Assembly (NCBI GenBank): GCA_928721915.1 | Contig: CAKMVZ010000007.1 | Coordinates: forward strand, 1-64,000 | Source of the DNA: an uncultured Clostridia bacterium | Lineage (GTDB): Bacteria > Bacillota > Clostridia > TANB77 > CAG-508 | Length of the DNA stretch: 64,000 nucleotides | Direction: 5' to 3' | Shown here: in pieces, positions 1 to 9,705 of the stretch | Numbering within the stretch: the stretch's first letter is position 1 | Layout of the letters: every line of letters starts with the position of its first letter | Program-made: the position numbers and the translations under genes | The notes under the pieces: generated by a model | What the model was told of the DNA's origin: nothing | The model's input: the letters and a program-made list of their open reading frames with translations, nothing else | The model's database searches: none

Positions 1-1004
1 CAAATGGGTTCCAATTGGAACATCAAAAGGAGTTTTTTCAGGAATATTTGAAGGAAATAATTATCAAATTTCTACTTTGTATATAAATTCATCTTCAAGT
101 TATTTAGGTTTATTTAAAACCGTAAATGGTGTTATTCAAAATTAAGATTAAGTGGACATATTTTAAATGCAGGTGGACATTCAGGAGGATTTGCAGGAGC
201 ATTAAATAGTGGTTGCTGAATAAAAAATTGTAGAAATTATGTTAAAGTAAATGGAAAGGCTGATAGTACAGGTGGAATAGCAGGTATAATACATAATTTA
301 GCTAAAGTTCGTTATTGTATTAATTATTCAAAATATTACAGGTTTAAATTTCACAGGTGGAATAGTTCGGATACAATCAAGAAGGTGTAATTAGTTATTG
401 TGGAAATTCAGGAACAGTTACTTCAACAAATAATTTTGCAGGAGGAATAACAGGTTATAGTGCACAAAGTTTAGAAAATGATTCTATATCATATTCATAT
501 AATACAGGAAATATAAAAGCTAATGTTTATGCAGGAGGAATTTCTGGAGCTGCTTGGAGTGAATTAAAACATAAAATAGTTTTTTCCTATGTGTATAATA
601 CAGGTACAATTTCTTTATCTGATAAAGCAAGTGATTTTATAGAGGAATTTTAGGAGGAACATATTAATAATTGTTTTGGAGTAAAAATAGATGGAATAAA
701 TCAAATAAAATATGGATACAATTATGGAATTGTATCAGGAAATAGTAATGTAGTAAATCAAGTTTGCCCAAATTATGCTACTGTAACTAAAATTTATTAT
801 GTTTCTGGTAAACCAAATAAAAGTGAATATGGAACTGGTCTATCATCTAATTTATTTACTTCTAATGTAGCAGGTTCTGTATATTATAATTTAAATCAAG
901 TAACTAAAAATGTTTGGACTATAAATAGTGCATATAACTCAGGAAAAGTAATTTTTACTATGGCAAACTACAATTTAAGTATTGCTAGAGTATTTTTGTT
1001 GTGA
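1..1004 (+). pseudogene. GLUG-repeat surface protein, 3' fragment with several frame breaks
   Basis: The 5' end lies outside the window. Pieced together, the translation shows repeated glycine-rich units of GLUG type (GGIVGYNQEG, GGITGYS, YAGGISGAAW), a motif of secreted clostridial surface proteins, and ends at TGA 1002-1004. The frame is interrupted by a missing T near 141, an in-frame TGA at 217-219, an extra A near 331, an extra C at 368 before a Gly codon, a missing G near 641 and another shift near 663. Only the 368 event matches the CGG pattern seen elsewhere; the others look like decay or poor consensus at a contig end. The general family is fairly clear, the intactness is not. Confidence 0.55.
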
Positions 1005-1010
1005 TATAAT
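982..1010 (+). promoter_or_regulatory. Promoter for lepA
   Basis: TTGCTA (982-987), 17 bp spacer, TATAAT (1005-1010) preceded by TGA, giving an extended -10. It overlaps the stop of the upstream gene and lies 45 bp before the lepA start. Confidence 0.6.
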
Positions 1011-1054
1011 ATTTTAACGTAAAAAATTAAAAGATTTAATATTTCGGAGGAAAT

Positions 1055-2875
1055 ATGCGGAAAAAAGCAGGAATTAATTAGAAATTTTAGTATAATTGCA
1101 CATATAGATCATGGAAAATCAACTTTAGCAGATAGGATAATTGAACTTACAGGAGCTTTAGATAAAAGAGAAATGGAAAGCCAAGTTTTAGATAATATGG
1201 ATATAGAACGTGAAAGAGGAATTACAATCAAGTCTCAAGCAGTTAAAATGAATTATAAAGCTAAAGATGGTAATACATATATTTTTAATTTAATTGATAC
1301 TCCAGGTCATGTAGATTTTAATTATGAAGTATCAAGAAGTTTAGCAGCATGTGAAGGAGCAATTTTGGTAGTAGATAGTACTCAAGGTGTAGAGGCCCAA
1401 ACTTTAGCAAATGTTTATTTAGCAATTGATGATAATCTTGAAATTGTTCCAGTAATAAATAAAGTAGATCTTCCAAATGCAAGACCAGAAGAGGTAAAAA
1501 AAGAAATTGAAGATATAATAGGAATACCTGCTGAAGATGCGCCATGTATTTCGGCCAAAACTGGTCTTAATGTAGAAGAGGTATTAGAAAGGATTGTAAG
1601 TGATATTCCAGCACCATCAGGTGATCCAGAAGGAAGATTGCAATGTTTGATATTTGATTCTTTTTATGATAATTATAAAGGTGCTTTAAGTTTTATAAGA
1701 GTTAAAAATGGAACTATAAAACCAAATGATGAAATTTTATTTATGGCAACTAAAAAGACTTTTACTGTAACAGAAGTAGGATATTTTGGAGCAGGAAGTT
1801 TTATTCCAACCGAAAAATTAGAGGCTGGAGAAGTAGGTTATGTTGCAGCAAGTGTAAAAACAGTTTCTGATTTACATGTTGGAGATACTATAACTCATAA
1901 AAAAGAACCAGCTTTTGAGGCTCTTCCAGGATATAAAAAAGCAAATTCAATGGTTTATTGTGGACTTTATCCAGTAGATGGAAGTGAATATGAAAATTTA
2001 AAAGAAGCATTAGAAAAGTTAAAATTAAATGATGCAGCTTTAGAATATGAACCTGAAACATCTGCTGCTTTAGGTTTTGGGTTTAGATGTGGCTTTTTGG
2101 GACTTTTGCATTTAGAAATTATTATAGAAAGAATTGAAAGAGAATTTGATTTAGGTTTAATTACAACAGCGCCATCTGTTATTTATAAGGTATATAAAAC
2201 AGATGGCGAGGTTTTAGAAATATATAATCCAGCAGATTTACCACCTCAAGGTGAAATAAGTTATATTGAAGAACCAATTATGAAGCTGAAATTATGATAC
2301 CAAAAGAATTTGTTGGAAATGTTATGGAAGTTTGTCAAAATAGAAGAGGCATATATGTAGATATGAGATATTTAGATGAAAATAGAGTTACTCTTGAATA
2401 TGATTTACCATTAAATGAGATTATTTATGATTTCTTTGATTGTATAAAATCTAAAACTAAAGGATATGCTTCTGTTGACTATGAATTTAAAGAATATAGA
2501 AGGGCAGAATTAGTAAAATTAGATTTACATATTAATAATCAAGCAGTAGACGCTCTTTCATTTATTGTTCATAAAGATTCTGCATATGAAAGAGGCAGGA
2601 AAATGGCAGAAAAATTAAAAAAATCTATTCCAAGACAATTATTTGAAATCCCAATTCAAGCAGTAGTAGGTGGAAAAATAATAGCAAGAGAAACACTATC
2701 TGCAATGAGAAAAGACGTATTAGCAAAATGCTATGGTGGAGATATAACAAGGAAGAAAAAACTTTTAGAGAAACAAAAGAAGGGCAAGAAAAAAATGCGT
2801 CAAATAGGAAATGTGGAGGTACCACAGGAAGCATTTTTATCAGTTTTAAAACTAAATGACGAGGATGAAAAATAG
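1055..2875 (+). CDS. lepA: Elongation factor 4 (LepA), two frame breaks
   Basis: Translational GTPase that back-translocates stalled ribosomes. The start ATG at 1055 follows GGAGG (1046-1050). The codon after ATG is CGG: skipping C1058 gives [11 protein letters not shown] followed by the G1 motif [17 protein letters not shown] and NKVDLP, so the normal N-terminus is recovered. Without the skip the frame stops at once, and the next in-frame Met (1173) would lose the P-loop. A second break lies at 2283-2284, where one base is missing (conserved EPIM-x-AEIMIP); this one is a deletion, not a CGG event. The restored protein is about 605 residues, the normal length, and ends with the basic LepA C-terminal domain. 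Family assignment is certain. Confidence 0.95.
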
Positions 2876-2889
2876 AATTTATCTCGTGG

Positions 2890-2961
2890 AAATTTTTATG
2901 AAATAAAAATTTACTCGAGTTTTGAGCAGAGGAATGTAAAAAACTGATAGAATTATCAGTT
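2890..2961 (+). other. Two hairpins between lepA and the rRNA methylase
   Basis: A 10-bp perfect stem (2890-2899 with 2903-2912, loop GAA) and an 8-bp perfect stem (2942-2949 with 2954-2961, loop GAAT). Neither has a strong T-run, so they may be weak terminators or leader structure. Confidence 0.4.
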
Positions 2962-2981
2962 CTATATAAAGAAAAATTTAA

Positions 2982-3061
2982 GGAGTTTAAATAAAATTAA
3001 AAAATTTTTGTTTAAAATTTTTTGATTTTATTTAAAAACTCCGAATGCAATGAGGAGTTTT
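2982..3061 (+). promoter_or_regulatory. Leader with mutually exclusive hairpins before the rRNA methylase
   Basis: Arm A (2982-3009, begins GGAGTTTAAATAAAAT) is nearly complementary to arm B (3014-3042, ends AAAAACTCC). The end of arm B (3034-3042) can instead pair with arm C (3053-3061, GGAGTTTTT), which contains the ribosome binding site GAGGAG of the next gene. A:B pairing leaves the site free; B:C pairing hides it. Pairing is read from sequence; regulation is inference. Confidence 0.4.
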
Positions 3062-3066
3062 TTAAG

Positions 3067-3964
3067 ATGAGGGAAAGTTATAGAGCTAAGCAGTCTAGAA
3101 AGGCTAGAATAAATAGAGAAAAAGAAACTAAAAATATTAGTAAGAAAAGTAATAAATCTAAAAATATAGAAAGTAATAATTTAAAAAAAATAGAAAGAAA
3201 TTTTGAATCATCACAAAATAAAGAATATGAAGATATTATATCAGGAAGAAATGCAGTACTAGAACTTTTAAAATCTGATAAAGATATTAATAAAATTTTT
3301 ATAGAACAAGGAGAAAAACATGGTTCTATTTTAGAAATTATTGCAAAAGCAAAAGAAAAGAAAATTATTTTAGTAGAAGTTCCAAAATCAAAATTAGATT
3401 TTATGGCAGAAAATCATCAAGGAGTAGTGGCAGTAGTTCCACCATTTAATTATTGTGAAGTAGATGATATATTAAATTATGCAAAACAGAAAAAAGAAGA
3501 TCCGTTTATTTTAATTTTAGATGGAATAGAAGATGTTCATAATTTAGGCGCAATAATTAGAACAGCTGAGACAGCTGGAGTTCATGGAATAATAATTCCA
3601 AAAAGAAGAGCAGCTCAAGTAAATAATACTGTTGTTAAAGTTTCTAGTGGAGCGACATCTTATGTAAAGATTGCAAGGGTAAATAATTTAAATGAAACAA
3701 TTAAATTCTTAAAAGAACAAGGTTTATGGATAGTTGGAACAGATGGAGAAGCTAAAGAAGAATATTTTAATCAAGATTTAACAGGTTCTATTGCAATAAT
3801 AATTGGAAGTGAAGGATTTGGAATGAGCGATTTAGTTAAGAAAAATGTAGACTTTTTAGTAAAGATTCCAATGTTCCGGAAAAATTACATCATTAAATGC
3901 ATCAGTTTCTAGTGGAATTATTATTTATGAAGCAGTTAAGCAAAGATTAAATAAATTAAAATAA
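3067..3964 (+). CDS. rlmB: TrmH-family 23S rRNA 2'-O-ribose methyltransferase (RlmB-like)
   Basis: SpoU/TrmH SAM-dependent RNA 2'-O-methyltransferase. Start ATG 3067 is chosen because GAGGAG (3051-3056) sits just upstream; the longer open frame from 3022 runs through a hairpin. A lysine/arginine-rich N-terminal tail of about 55 residues precedes the substrate-binding domain (ISGRNAVLELL) and the SPOUT knot (ILDGIEDVHNLGAIIRTA, IIGSEGFGMS, IPMFGK). C3877 must be skipped to read FGKITSLNASVSSGI, the conserved motif 3 that closes the knot; unskipped, the protein ends 12 codons later without it. The restored length is 298 residues. The basic tail is longer than in typical RlmB. Confidence 0.9.
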
Positions 3965-3981
3965 ACAAAGGAGAAAAATTA

Positions 3982-4392
3982 ATGGATAATACAAATATGT
4001 CTTTAAAAACAAGATTATCAGAGGTATTAGAAACATTAACTTTAATAATTTTATTATATGCAATATTTTTAGCAATTCTGGGAATAATAATAAAAAATAC
4101 TGAGCTTATAATTCAAACTTGTATAATGTTTGTCGTATATGTTATTTTTGAATATTTAAATTATGATACAACAAATATAACAAATAAAGGAATAAAAAGT
4201 AAAAAGCTTGGTTTTCTTGAGTGGAAAGATATTTATAGAGCAGAAAAGAAAAATAATGTTATTTTTATTTATACTAAAGAAAATGAAAAGCCATATAAAA
4301 TAACAATTAGTAGATCAGAAGATAAAAAAGAAATATCAAGAATATATAAATACATATTGTCAAAAATAAAAGGGCCAGAAAAAATAAAATAA
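3982..4392 (+). CDS. Small membrane protein with C-terminal PH-like domain
   Basis: 136 residues. Two hydrophobic helices at about residues 15-35 and 38-57 are followed by a soluble domain of about 75 residues (KLGFLEWKDIYRAEKKNNVIFIYTK) that resembles the DUF5673/bacterial PH fold, a short beta-rich domain. It starts 18 bp after the rRNA methylase with GGAG at 3971, so the two are probably co-transcribed. I do not recognise a specific function. Confidence 0.7.
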   Translation: MDNTNMSLKTRLSEVLETLTLIILLYAIFLAILGIIIKNTELIIQTCIMFVVYVIFEYLNYDTTNITNKGIKSKKLGFLEWKDIYRAEKKNNVIFIYTKENEKPYKITISRSEDKKEISRIYKYILSKIKGPEKIK

Positions 4393-4436
4393 AATATTAA
4401 AATAGCCTAAAAAACAAAATATTTTGTAAATAAGTA

Positions 4437-4465
4437 TTGAATTAAATTATAATTTTTGATATACT
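4437..4465 (+). promoter_or_regulatory. Promoter for pyk
   Basis: TTGAAT (4437-4442), 17 bp, TATACT (4460-4465), about 57 bp before the start codon of pyk. Confidence 0.6.
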
Positions 4466-4521
4466 TACTTACGGCTATAAATAATAGATAAAAGCTATGA
4501 ATATGGAGGGTAAAAAAGAAT

Positions 4522-5958
4522 ATGAAAACTGATTTAAGAAAAACAAAAATTGTAGGAACAATTGGACCATCTAGTGAAGGAATTTTAAAAGATTTGTTTA
4601 ATGCAGGATTAAATGTATGTAGAATTAATTATTCACATGGAAGTTATGATGAACAAGAATGGAAAACAAACGAAATTATTAGATTAAGAGAAGAAATGGA
4701 TTTACCAATTCCAATGATTCTTGATATGCAAGGTCCAGAAATCAGAACAGGTATGTTAGTAACTGGAAAAAACGAAAAAATAATGTTAGAAGATGGACAA
4801 AAATTTGAACTTGTAAATGATGATATAGTTGGTGACAAAGATAGAGTTTCTGTATCATATAAAGAATTATATAAAGACGTTGTTCCAGGAACTAAAATTT
4901 TAATTGATGACGGAGCAATAGAATTAAGAGTTGATGAAATAGTAGGAAAAGATATTGAATGTACTGTTGTTCATGGTAATCCTTTAGGAAGCAGAAAAAC
5001 AATGAACTTACCTGGAACTATTGTACGTTTACCAGCTTTAAAAGAAAAAGATATTAATGATTTAAAAGCAGCTTGCGAACATGAATATGATTTTGTTGCA
5101 ATTTCATTTGCAAGAAATTTAGATGATATAAAACAAGTTAGAAAAGTATTAGATGAAAATGGTGGAAAAGATATAAAAATAATTACAAAAGTTGAAAATG
5201 TTGAAGGATTATCAAACTTAGATGATATCATTAGTGAAGCAGATGTTCAAATGATAGCTCGTGGTGATATGGCAACTGAAACAGATTTAACTGAACCACC
5301 TATTATCCAAAAGAAAATTATAAAATTATGTAATATTTTAAATAAACCAGCAATTACTGCAACTCAAATGTTAGAGTCAATGACATATAATCCATTACCA
5401 ACTAGAGCTGAAGCATCAGATGTTGCAAATGCTATATATGATAGAACAAGCGCTATTATGCTTTCAGGAGAATGCGCAATGGGTAAATATCCATTAGAAT
5501 GTGTTCAAACAATGGATAAAATAGCTAAAAAAGTTGAACCAACAATTAATTATTGGAAGAGATTTGATCAAAATGGAAATATTAAATTAGAAAACTTAGA
5601 TGATAATATTGCTTATTCAACAAGTGTAATTGCTAAAAATTTAAAAGCTGATGCAATAGTATGCTATACAAATACTGGTGATACTCCTAGACGTTTAGCT
5701 GGTATGGGAGTTGGATGTCCAATTTTAGCTATAACAGATAATAAAAGAACTTTCCGTCAATTAGCTATTGCTTGGAATGTTCACCCAATATATGTTGAAA
5801 AACAAAATACTATTGATGAAACAGTTGAAAAAGGAATTGAAAAATTAAAATCAAAAGAAATCCTTGAAAAAGGAGATAAAGTAGTTATAGTTGGTGGACA
5901 TAACTATCTTTCAGATGTAACAAGCAGTAAGGTTATTGGTGGATATGTTGAAATTTAA
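4522..5958 (+). CDS. pyk: Pyruvate kinase
   Basis: Converts phosphoenolpyruvate and ADP to pyruvate and ATP, the last step of glycolysis. Residues 1-345 hold the TIM barrel with the B domain: KTKIVGTIGPSS at the N-terminus, the substrate loop ITKVENVEG and the signature MIARGDMATE; note MATE where most family members have LG or LAVE. The C-terminal allosteric domain (about 350-478) ends in GGYVEI. The 478-residue length is standard for the short clostridial form that lacks the extra PEP-utiliser domain. Ribosome binding site GGAGGG at 4506. There is no CGG event in this presumably highly expressed gene. Confidence 0.96.
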   Translation: MKTDLRKTKIVGTIGPSSEGILKDLFNAGLNVCRINYSHGSYDEQEWKTNEIIRLREEMDLPIPMILDMQGPEIRTGMLVTGKNEKIMLEDGQKFELVNDDIVGDKDRVSVSYKELYKDVVPGTKILIDDGAIELRVDEIVGKDIECTVVHGNPLGSRKTMNLPGTIVRLPALKEKDINDLKAACEHEYDFVAISFARNLDDIKQVRKVLDENGGKDIKIITKVENVEGLSNLDDIISEADVQMIARGDMATETDLTEPPIIQKKIIKLCNILNKPAITATQMLESMTYNPLPTRAEASDVANAIYDRTSAIMLSGECAMGKYPLECVQTMDKIAKKVEPTINYWKRFDQNGNIKLENLDDNIAYSTSVIAKNLKADAIVCYTNTGDTPRRLAGMGVGCPILAITDNKRTFRQLAIAWNVHPIYVEKQNTIDETVEKGIEKLKSKEILEKGDKVVIVGGHNYLSDVTSSKVIGGYVEI

Positions 5959-5970
5959 GTAAAATATAGA

Positions 5971-5996
5971 CCTTAAAATCAAAATAGATTTTAAGG
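5971..5996 (+). terminator. Hairpin after pyk
   Basis: 10-bp stem CCTTAAAATC/GATTTTAAGG with a 6-nt loop, but no T-run after it. Weak or processing-type terminator. Confidence 0.4.
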
Positions 5997-6060
5997 CCTA
6001 TAATTATATAAATAAATTTTAATAATTTATAAATAAAAAATTAAAGGAGGTTTTTAAATT

Positions 6061-6603
6061 ATGAAAGAATTAAAAGGTACAAAAACAGAAGCAAATTTAA
6101 GAGAAGCTTTTGCAGGAGAGTCACAAGCAAGAAATAAATATACATATTTTGCAAGTAAAGCTAGAAAAGATGGATATGAGCAAATTGCTGCAATATTTGA
6201 AGAAACTGCTGCTAATGAAAAAGAGCATGCAAAACTTTGGTTTAAATTATTAGAAGGTGGAGATATAAAATCTACTCCAGAAAATTTAAAAGCAGCAGCA
6301 GAAGGTGAAAACTTTGAATGGACAGATATGTATGATAGAATGGCAAAAGAAGCTAGAGAAGAAGGCTTTGATAAAATTGCTTATCTTTTCGAATCTGTTG
6401 GAAAAATCGAAAAAGAACATGAAGAAAGATATTTAAAATTATTAGATAATGTAGAAAATGGATTAGTATTTAGCAAAGATGGAGATAAAATTTGGAAATG
6501 TAGAAATTGTGGACATATTGTAGTAGGAAAAGATGCTCCTGAAATTTGCCCAGTATGTAGCCATCCAAAATCTTTCTTTGAAATAAAAGCTGAAAATTAT
6601 TAA
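6061..6603 (+). CDS. rbr: Rubrerythrin
   Basis: Non-haem iron peroxidase that reduces hydrogen peroxide in anaerobes. The N-terminal four-helix domain (residues 1-140) has the di-iron glutamates in [24 protein letters not shown] and [15 protein letters not shown]. The C-terminal rubredoxin domain has two pairs of cysteines (WKCRNCGHI and [11 protein letters not shown]). Full length, 180 residues, with a strong AAAGGAGG at 6043. It stands as a single gene between hairpins, which suits independent oxidative-stress expression. Confidence 0.96.
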   Translation: MKELKGTKTEANLREAFAGESQARNKYTYFASKARKDGYEQIAAIFEETAANEKEHAKLWFKLLEGGDIKSTPENLKAAAEGENFEWTDMYDRMAKEAREEGFDKIAYLFESVGKIEKEHEERYLKLLDNVENGLVFSKDGDKIWKCRNCGHIVVGKDAPEICPVCSHPKSFFEIKAENY

Positions 6604-6643
6604 TAATATAGAAGTTTAACAAAGATTTTTAAAAAATTTATTA

Positions 6644-6668
6644 AAATGCTTGCTTTTCGCAAGCATTT
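6644..6668 (+). terminator. Hairpin after rubrerythrin
   Basis: Perfect 10-bp stem AAATGCTTGC/GCAAGCATTT with a 5-nt loop and only a short T-rich tail. Confidence 0.5.
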
Positions 6669-6723
6669 GTGTTAAACTATGTATTAGTCAGTTTATTTTT
6701 TAAGATATGGAGGTGCTTTAAAC

Positions 6724-6933
6724 ATGGCAAAATGCGTAGTTTGTGGAAAAGAAACATCTTTTGGAAATCAACTTAGTATTACACGTTCTCATATAAGTAA
6801 AAGAACTGTAAAACCAGTAAAACCAAACTTAAGAACTGTTAAAGCAGAAATTAATGGTGAAGTAAAAAAGGTGTCAGTTTGTGCAAAATGTTTGCGTTCA
6901 GGAAAAATCAAAAGAGCTGGAGCAAATGTATAA
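6724..6933 (+). CDS. rpmB: 50S ribosomal protein L28
   Basis: 69 residues. L28/L24e-type fold: MAKCVVCGKETSFGNQ at the N-terminus, then SHISKRTVKPVKPNL and the second cysteine pair CAKCLRSGKIKR, so this is the zinc-binding (C+) version of L28. Ribosome binding site GGAGG at 6709. Monocistronic, followed by a strong terminator. Confidence 0.95.
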   Translation: MAKCVVCGKETSFGNQLSITRSHISKRTVKPVKPNLRTVKAEINGEVKKVSVCAKCLRSGKIKRAGANV

Positions 6934-6945
6934 AAATATAAAAAA

Positions 6946-6978
6946 GAAGCCTGCATAAGAAGCAGGTTATTTTTTTTA
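6946..6978 (+). terminator. Rho-independent terminator after rpmB
   Basis: Stem AAGCCTGC/GCAGGTT (one G-U pair) with a loop of about 7 nt and a run of eight T at 6970-6977. Confidence 0.8.
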
Positions 6979-7008
6979 TAAATGAAACTCAAATTTTAGA
7001 AATTTATA

Positions 7009-7037
7009 TTGAAATAAAAAAATATTAAGTATATAAT
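7009..7037 (+). promoter_or_regulatory. Promoter for the 7072 surface gene
   Basis: TTGAAA (7009-7014), 17 bp, TATAAT (7032-7037), about 35 bp before the start codon. Confidence 0.65.
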
Positions 7038-7071
7038 TATTTTGTAAAAATATTGAAGGGGAATAAGTTAT

Positions 7072-8713
7072 ATGCTAAAGAATAATAAAGGTATATCTCT
7101 AGTTACAATGGTTATGACTGTTTTGATAATGCTTATTTTATTATCAACATTAACATATACAGCATACACTAATTTAAAAATAAGAGGTTTAAATAAATTA
7201 TATAATGATATTAGAACTTTAAATGATGAAGTCGCGACCTATTATTTAGAAAATAATAGTTTACCTGTAGCAGAAGAATATGCTACTATAACTGTTGGAG
7301 ATGAATTAGATGAAACTATAAGTTTTGTAACTAAAGATGGAACATTTCAAAATCAAAATAGTTTAGTAAATCCAAATGATTATGTTATTAATGAATCAGG
7401 AAAAGGACAAGCAACATATTATACTTTAGATTTAGGTTTATTTGATAATATATCTATAGAAAATGATGGACAATACATTATAAATGAGCAAAGTCACATG
7501 ATATATTATGTTAATGGAGTTACTATAAATGGTGAAACTTATAATAATTTACCACTTAATTATAAAGATACAGAATATAATATAAAACATCCGGTATCTT
7601 CAGTATCAGTAAAAAATGTGTATTTACCTATTGGTGGTACTTCATTAGATTTAGAGGATTATATGACTTTTAAGGCTTCAGATGGAAATGTTGCAGTTCC
7701 AAAAGATATAACGTATTCTATTGTAACAGCAGGATATCAAGATTATTTTACTTTAGAAGATGGAATTATAACAAGTAAAACTGGAATAGATGCAACTTTA
7801 ACATCATATAAAATAACAGCAACAATTTCTAGTTATGGAGTAACAACTACAAAAACAGCAACTTTAACAGTATATTTAACAGATATAAGGTTATTAGATT
7901 CAGATGCAACAAATGAAATTACTAATTTAAATATGATAAAAGGTGATTTAAAAAAATTATATGTTAAAAAATATGGAAATGCAGGAACTTTAAGATTAAT
8001 TGCAAAAGTAGAAGATGGTAATGGAATAGACGCAAGCGTTTCAAATTCAATTGATTCTTCAGTTAATTGTTATCCAATTGAAGTTAATGCAACAAATACA
8101 GGGAAAGTGTATTTAACAATTATTGAAAATAATGGTAAAGCGGTAAGAGAATTAGAAATAAATGTATATGATCCAAAACTAAATTTATCTAGTTTGAGTT
8201 TTACTTCATTAAAAGATACTAAGAGTTTAACTCTTACAATCGATGATAGATATGAAGAGGAAAAGGATAGATTTGAGATAAGTTGGAGGTCAGGAGATAC
8301 AAATATTGTTAATATAGAAGGTGATGAAAAGAATCCTTTAAAAGCCACAATAAGTCCAGTCGGTTTTGGAAATACAAAAGTTTATTGTGAAATAAAAATA
8401 GATGGAAAAATTTTAACAACTCTTGAATCTGATGTATCTGTTACAGGTGTTTCTATAGATGATTTGCAAATAACGGCAGGTCAGAATGTTAAACCTAATT
8501 ATATTATAGCTGATAGTATTTTAAGTACTTCAATTTCAGATATTACATTTACTTCAAGCAATACAACAGTATTAAATATTGTAGAAAATGAAACAACAAA
8601 AGAACCAGAATTTGTTCGGATTAAAGGCAGGAACTTCAACTGTAACTATAACGCTTGAGTTAACTGGAGGAATTAAGTATACAGATACTTGTACAGTAAC
8701 TGTTAGTGAATAA
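7072..8713 (+). CDS. Prepilin-like surface protein with Ig-like (BIG) domains
   Basis: About 546 residues. The N-terminus is a type IV pilin-like segment (NNKGISLVTMVMTVLIM, hydrophobic helix of about 22 residues after a short basic stretch). The rest is threonine/serine-rich extracellular sequence with at least two bacterial Ig-like (BIG_2-type) modules (around ITYSIVTAGYQDYFTLEDG and FTSSNTTVLNIVE). C8617 must be skipped to read GLKAGTSTVTITLELTGG, the closing strands of the last BIG module; otherwise the frame ends 13 codons later in an unrelated tail. It has its own promoter and terminator. Role inferred as cell-surface adhesin or pilus-like component. Confidence 0.75.
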
Positions 8714-8719
8714 AAAATA

Positions 8720-8759
8720 AAAAGTAGTATTTTTAAAAATTAAAATAAATACTACTTTT
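8720..8759. terminator. Bidirectional terminator between convergent genes
   Basis: 13-bp perfect stem AAAAGTAGTATTT/AAATACTACTTTT between the 7072 surface gene and the ZIP transporter, A-rich on the left and T-rich on the right. Confidence 0.8.
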
Positions 8760-8763
8760 TATT

Positions 8764-9525
8764 TTATCCTAAAACAATGTCTAAAGTCATCATGATTATA
8801 AAACCTATAATAAAAGCAAAACTTGCAAATTTTGAATTTTCCTTATTTTCATGAGATGTAGGTATAAGTTCACTTATAATTACATAAATCATACTTCCGA
8901 GCGGCAAATGAAAGTAAGATTGGTAAAATAGAGCTTATTATACTACTTATTAAAAGTGTTATAATAGCTGCAATTGGCTCAACTATTCCGAGATAAACTT
9001 CCAATTAAAAAAGATTTTTTTGTAGAGTAAAGTCCTTCAGCTTTAAAAGGAAGGGATATAGCCATTCCTTCTGGTATATTTTGAATTGCAATTCCAATTG
9101 AAAGTATCATAGAAGAAGCAAATTCCATTTGAAAAGCGCCATTTAATACAGAAGCAAAAGCAATACCAACAGCCATACCTTCTGGAATATTATGCAGAGT
9201 TATAGCAAAAGCCAATTTTTTTGTTATATTTGTAGAATATTTATTTATTTTTTGTGAATAAAAATCTGCAATAGCTAAAAATATAGCTCCAATAAGAATA
9301 GATATACTAATTGGAAGCCAACCATATTCTTTTGGATACATTTCAGATGCTGGTATTATTAACGACCAAATAGATGCAGCAAACATAATTCCAGAAGCAA
9401 AAGATAAGGATATAGTTTGCATTTTATTTGTAATATTATTTTTAAATATAAAGATAATAGCAGCACCTAAGGTTGTTCCGAATAAAAGGAATAAGTATTC
9501 CAATAATACATTTTAAAATTTCCAT
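8764..9525 (-). CDS. ZIP-family divalent metal transporter
   Basis: Imports zinc or related divalent cations. Eight-helix ZIP fold with the diagnostic metal-site motifs HNIPEGMAVG (TM4) and IQNIPEGMAISLPF (TM5), where His, Asn and Glu bind the metal. Three extra C, at 9480, 8990 and 8899 on the + strand (each read as G there), must be skipped on the coding strand; they give LIPFIGTTLGAA, GSLSGIVEPIAA and SFAAGSMIYV, all family-typical. The start at 9525 is inferred from this restored N-terminus (MEILKCIIGIL). Total 252 residues, a normal GufA/ZupT length. Three single-base events in one 760-bp gene is striking. Confidence 0.9.
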
Positions 9526-9642
9526 TTTAAATTTTTATGAAATATAGCAAAATATATCATATACTCCTTTCAATTAAGTTTATATATAATTTATGTTAAT
9601 TAATATATTTTATGTAATTTATTAATATATGTGTAAAATTAG

Positions 9643-9671
9643 TATACATTTTTTGTATTTTTTGATATAAT
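9643..9671 (+). promoter_or_regulatory. Probable promoter for the SLH surface protein
   Basis: Extended -10 TGATATAAT (TATAAT 9666-9671) with a weak -35 TATACA (9643-9648) at 17 bp. Confidence 0.45.
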
Positions 9672-9705
9672 AATTAAGTAAAAATTTTTTATTTTTGGAG
9701 GAAAT

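Noticed and set aside
217..219. In-frame TGA in the GLUG protein as selenocysteine or Trp
   Set aside because: The surrounding reading has several unrelated frame breaks, TGG is used for Trp throughout, and TGA ends an intact gene (36482-36484); decay or error is simpler.
1045..1050. Extra C in the lepA ribosome site (TTTCGGAGG) as another event of the same kind
   Set aside because: Outside coding sequence there is no frame to test, so it cannot be counted.
2280..2297. Programmed -1 frameshift in lepA
   Set aside because: No slippery heptamer at the break and no known LepA recoding; a one-base deletion in the assembly or gene is more likely.
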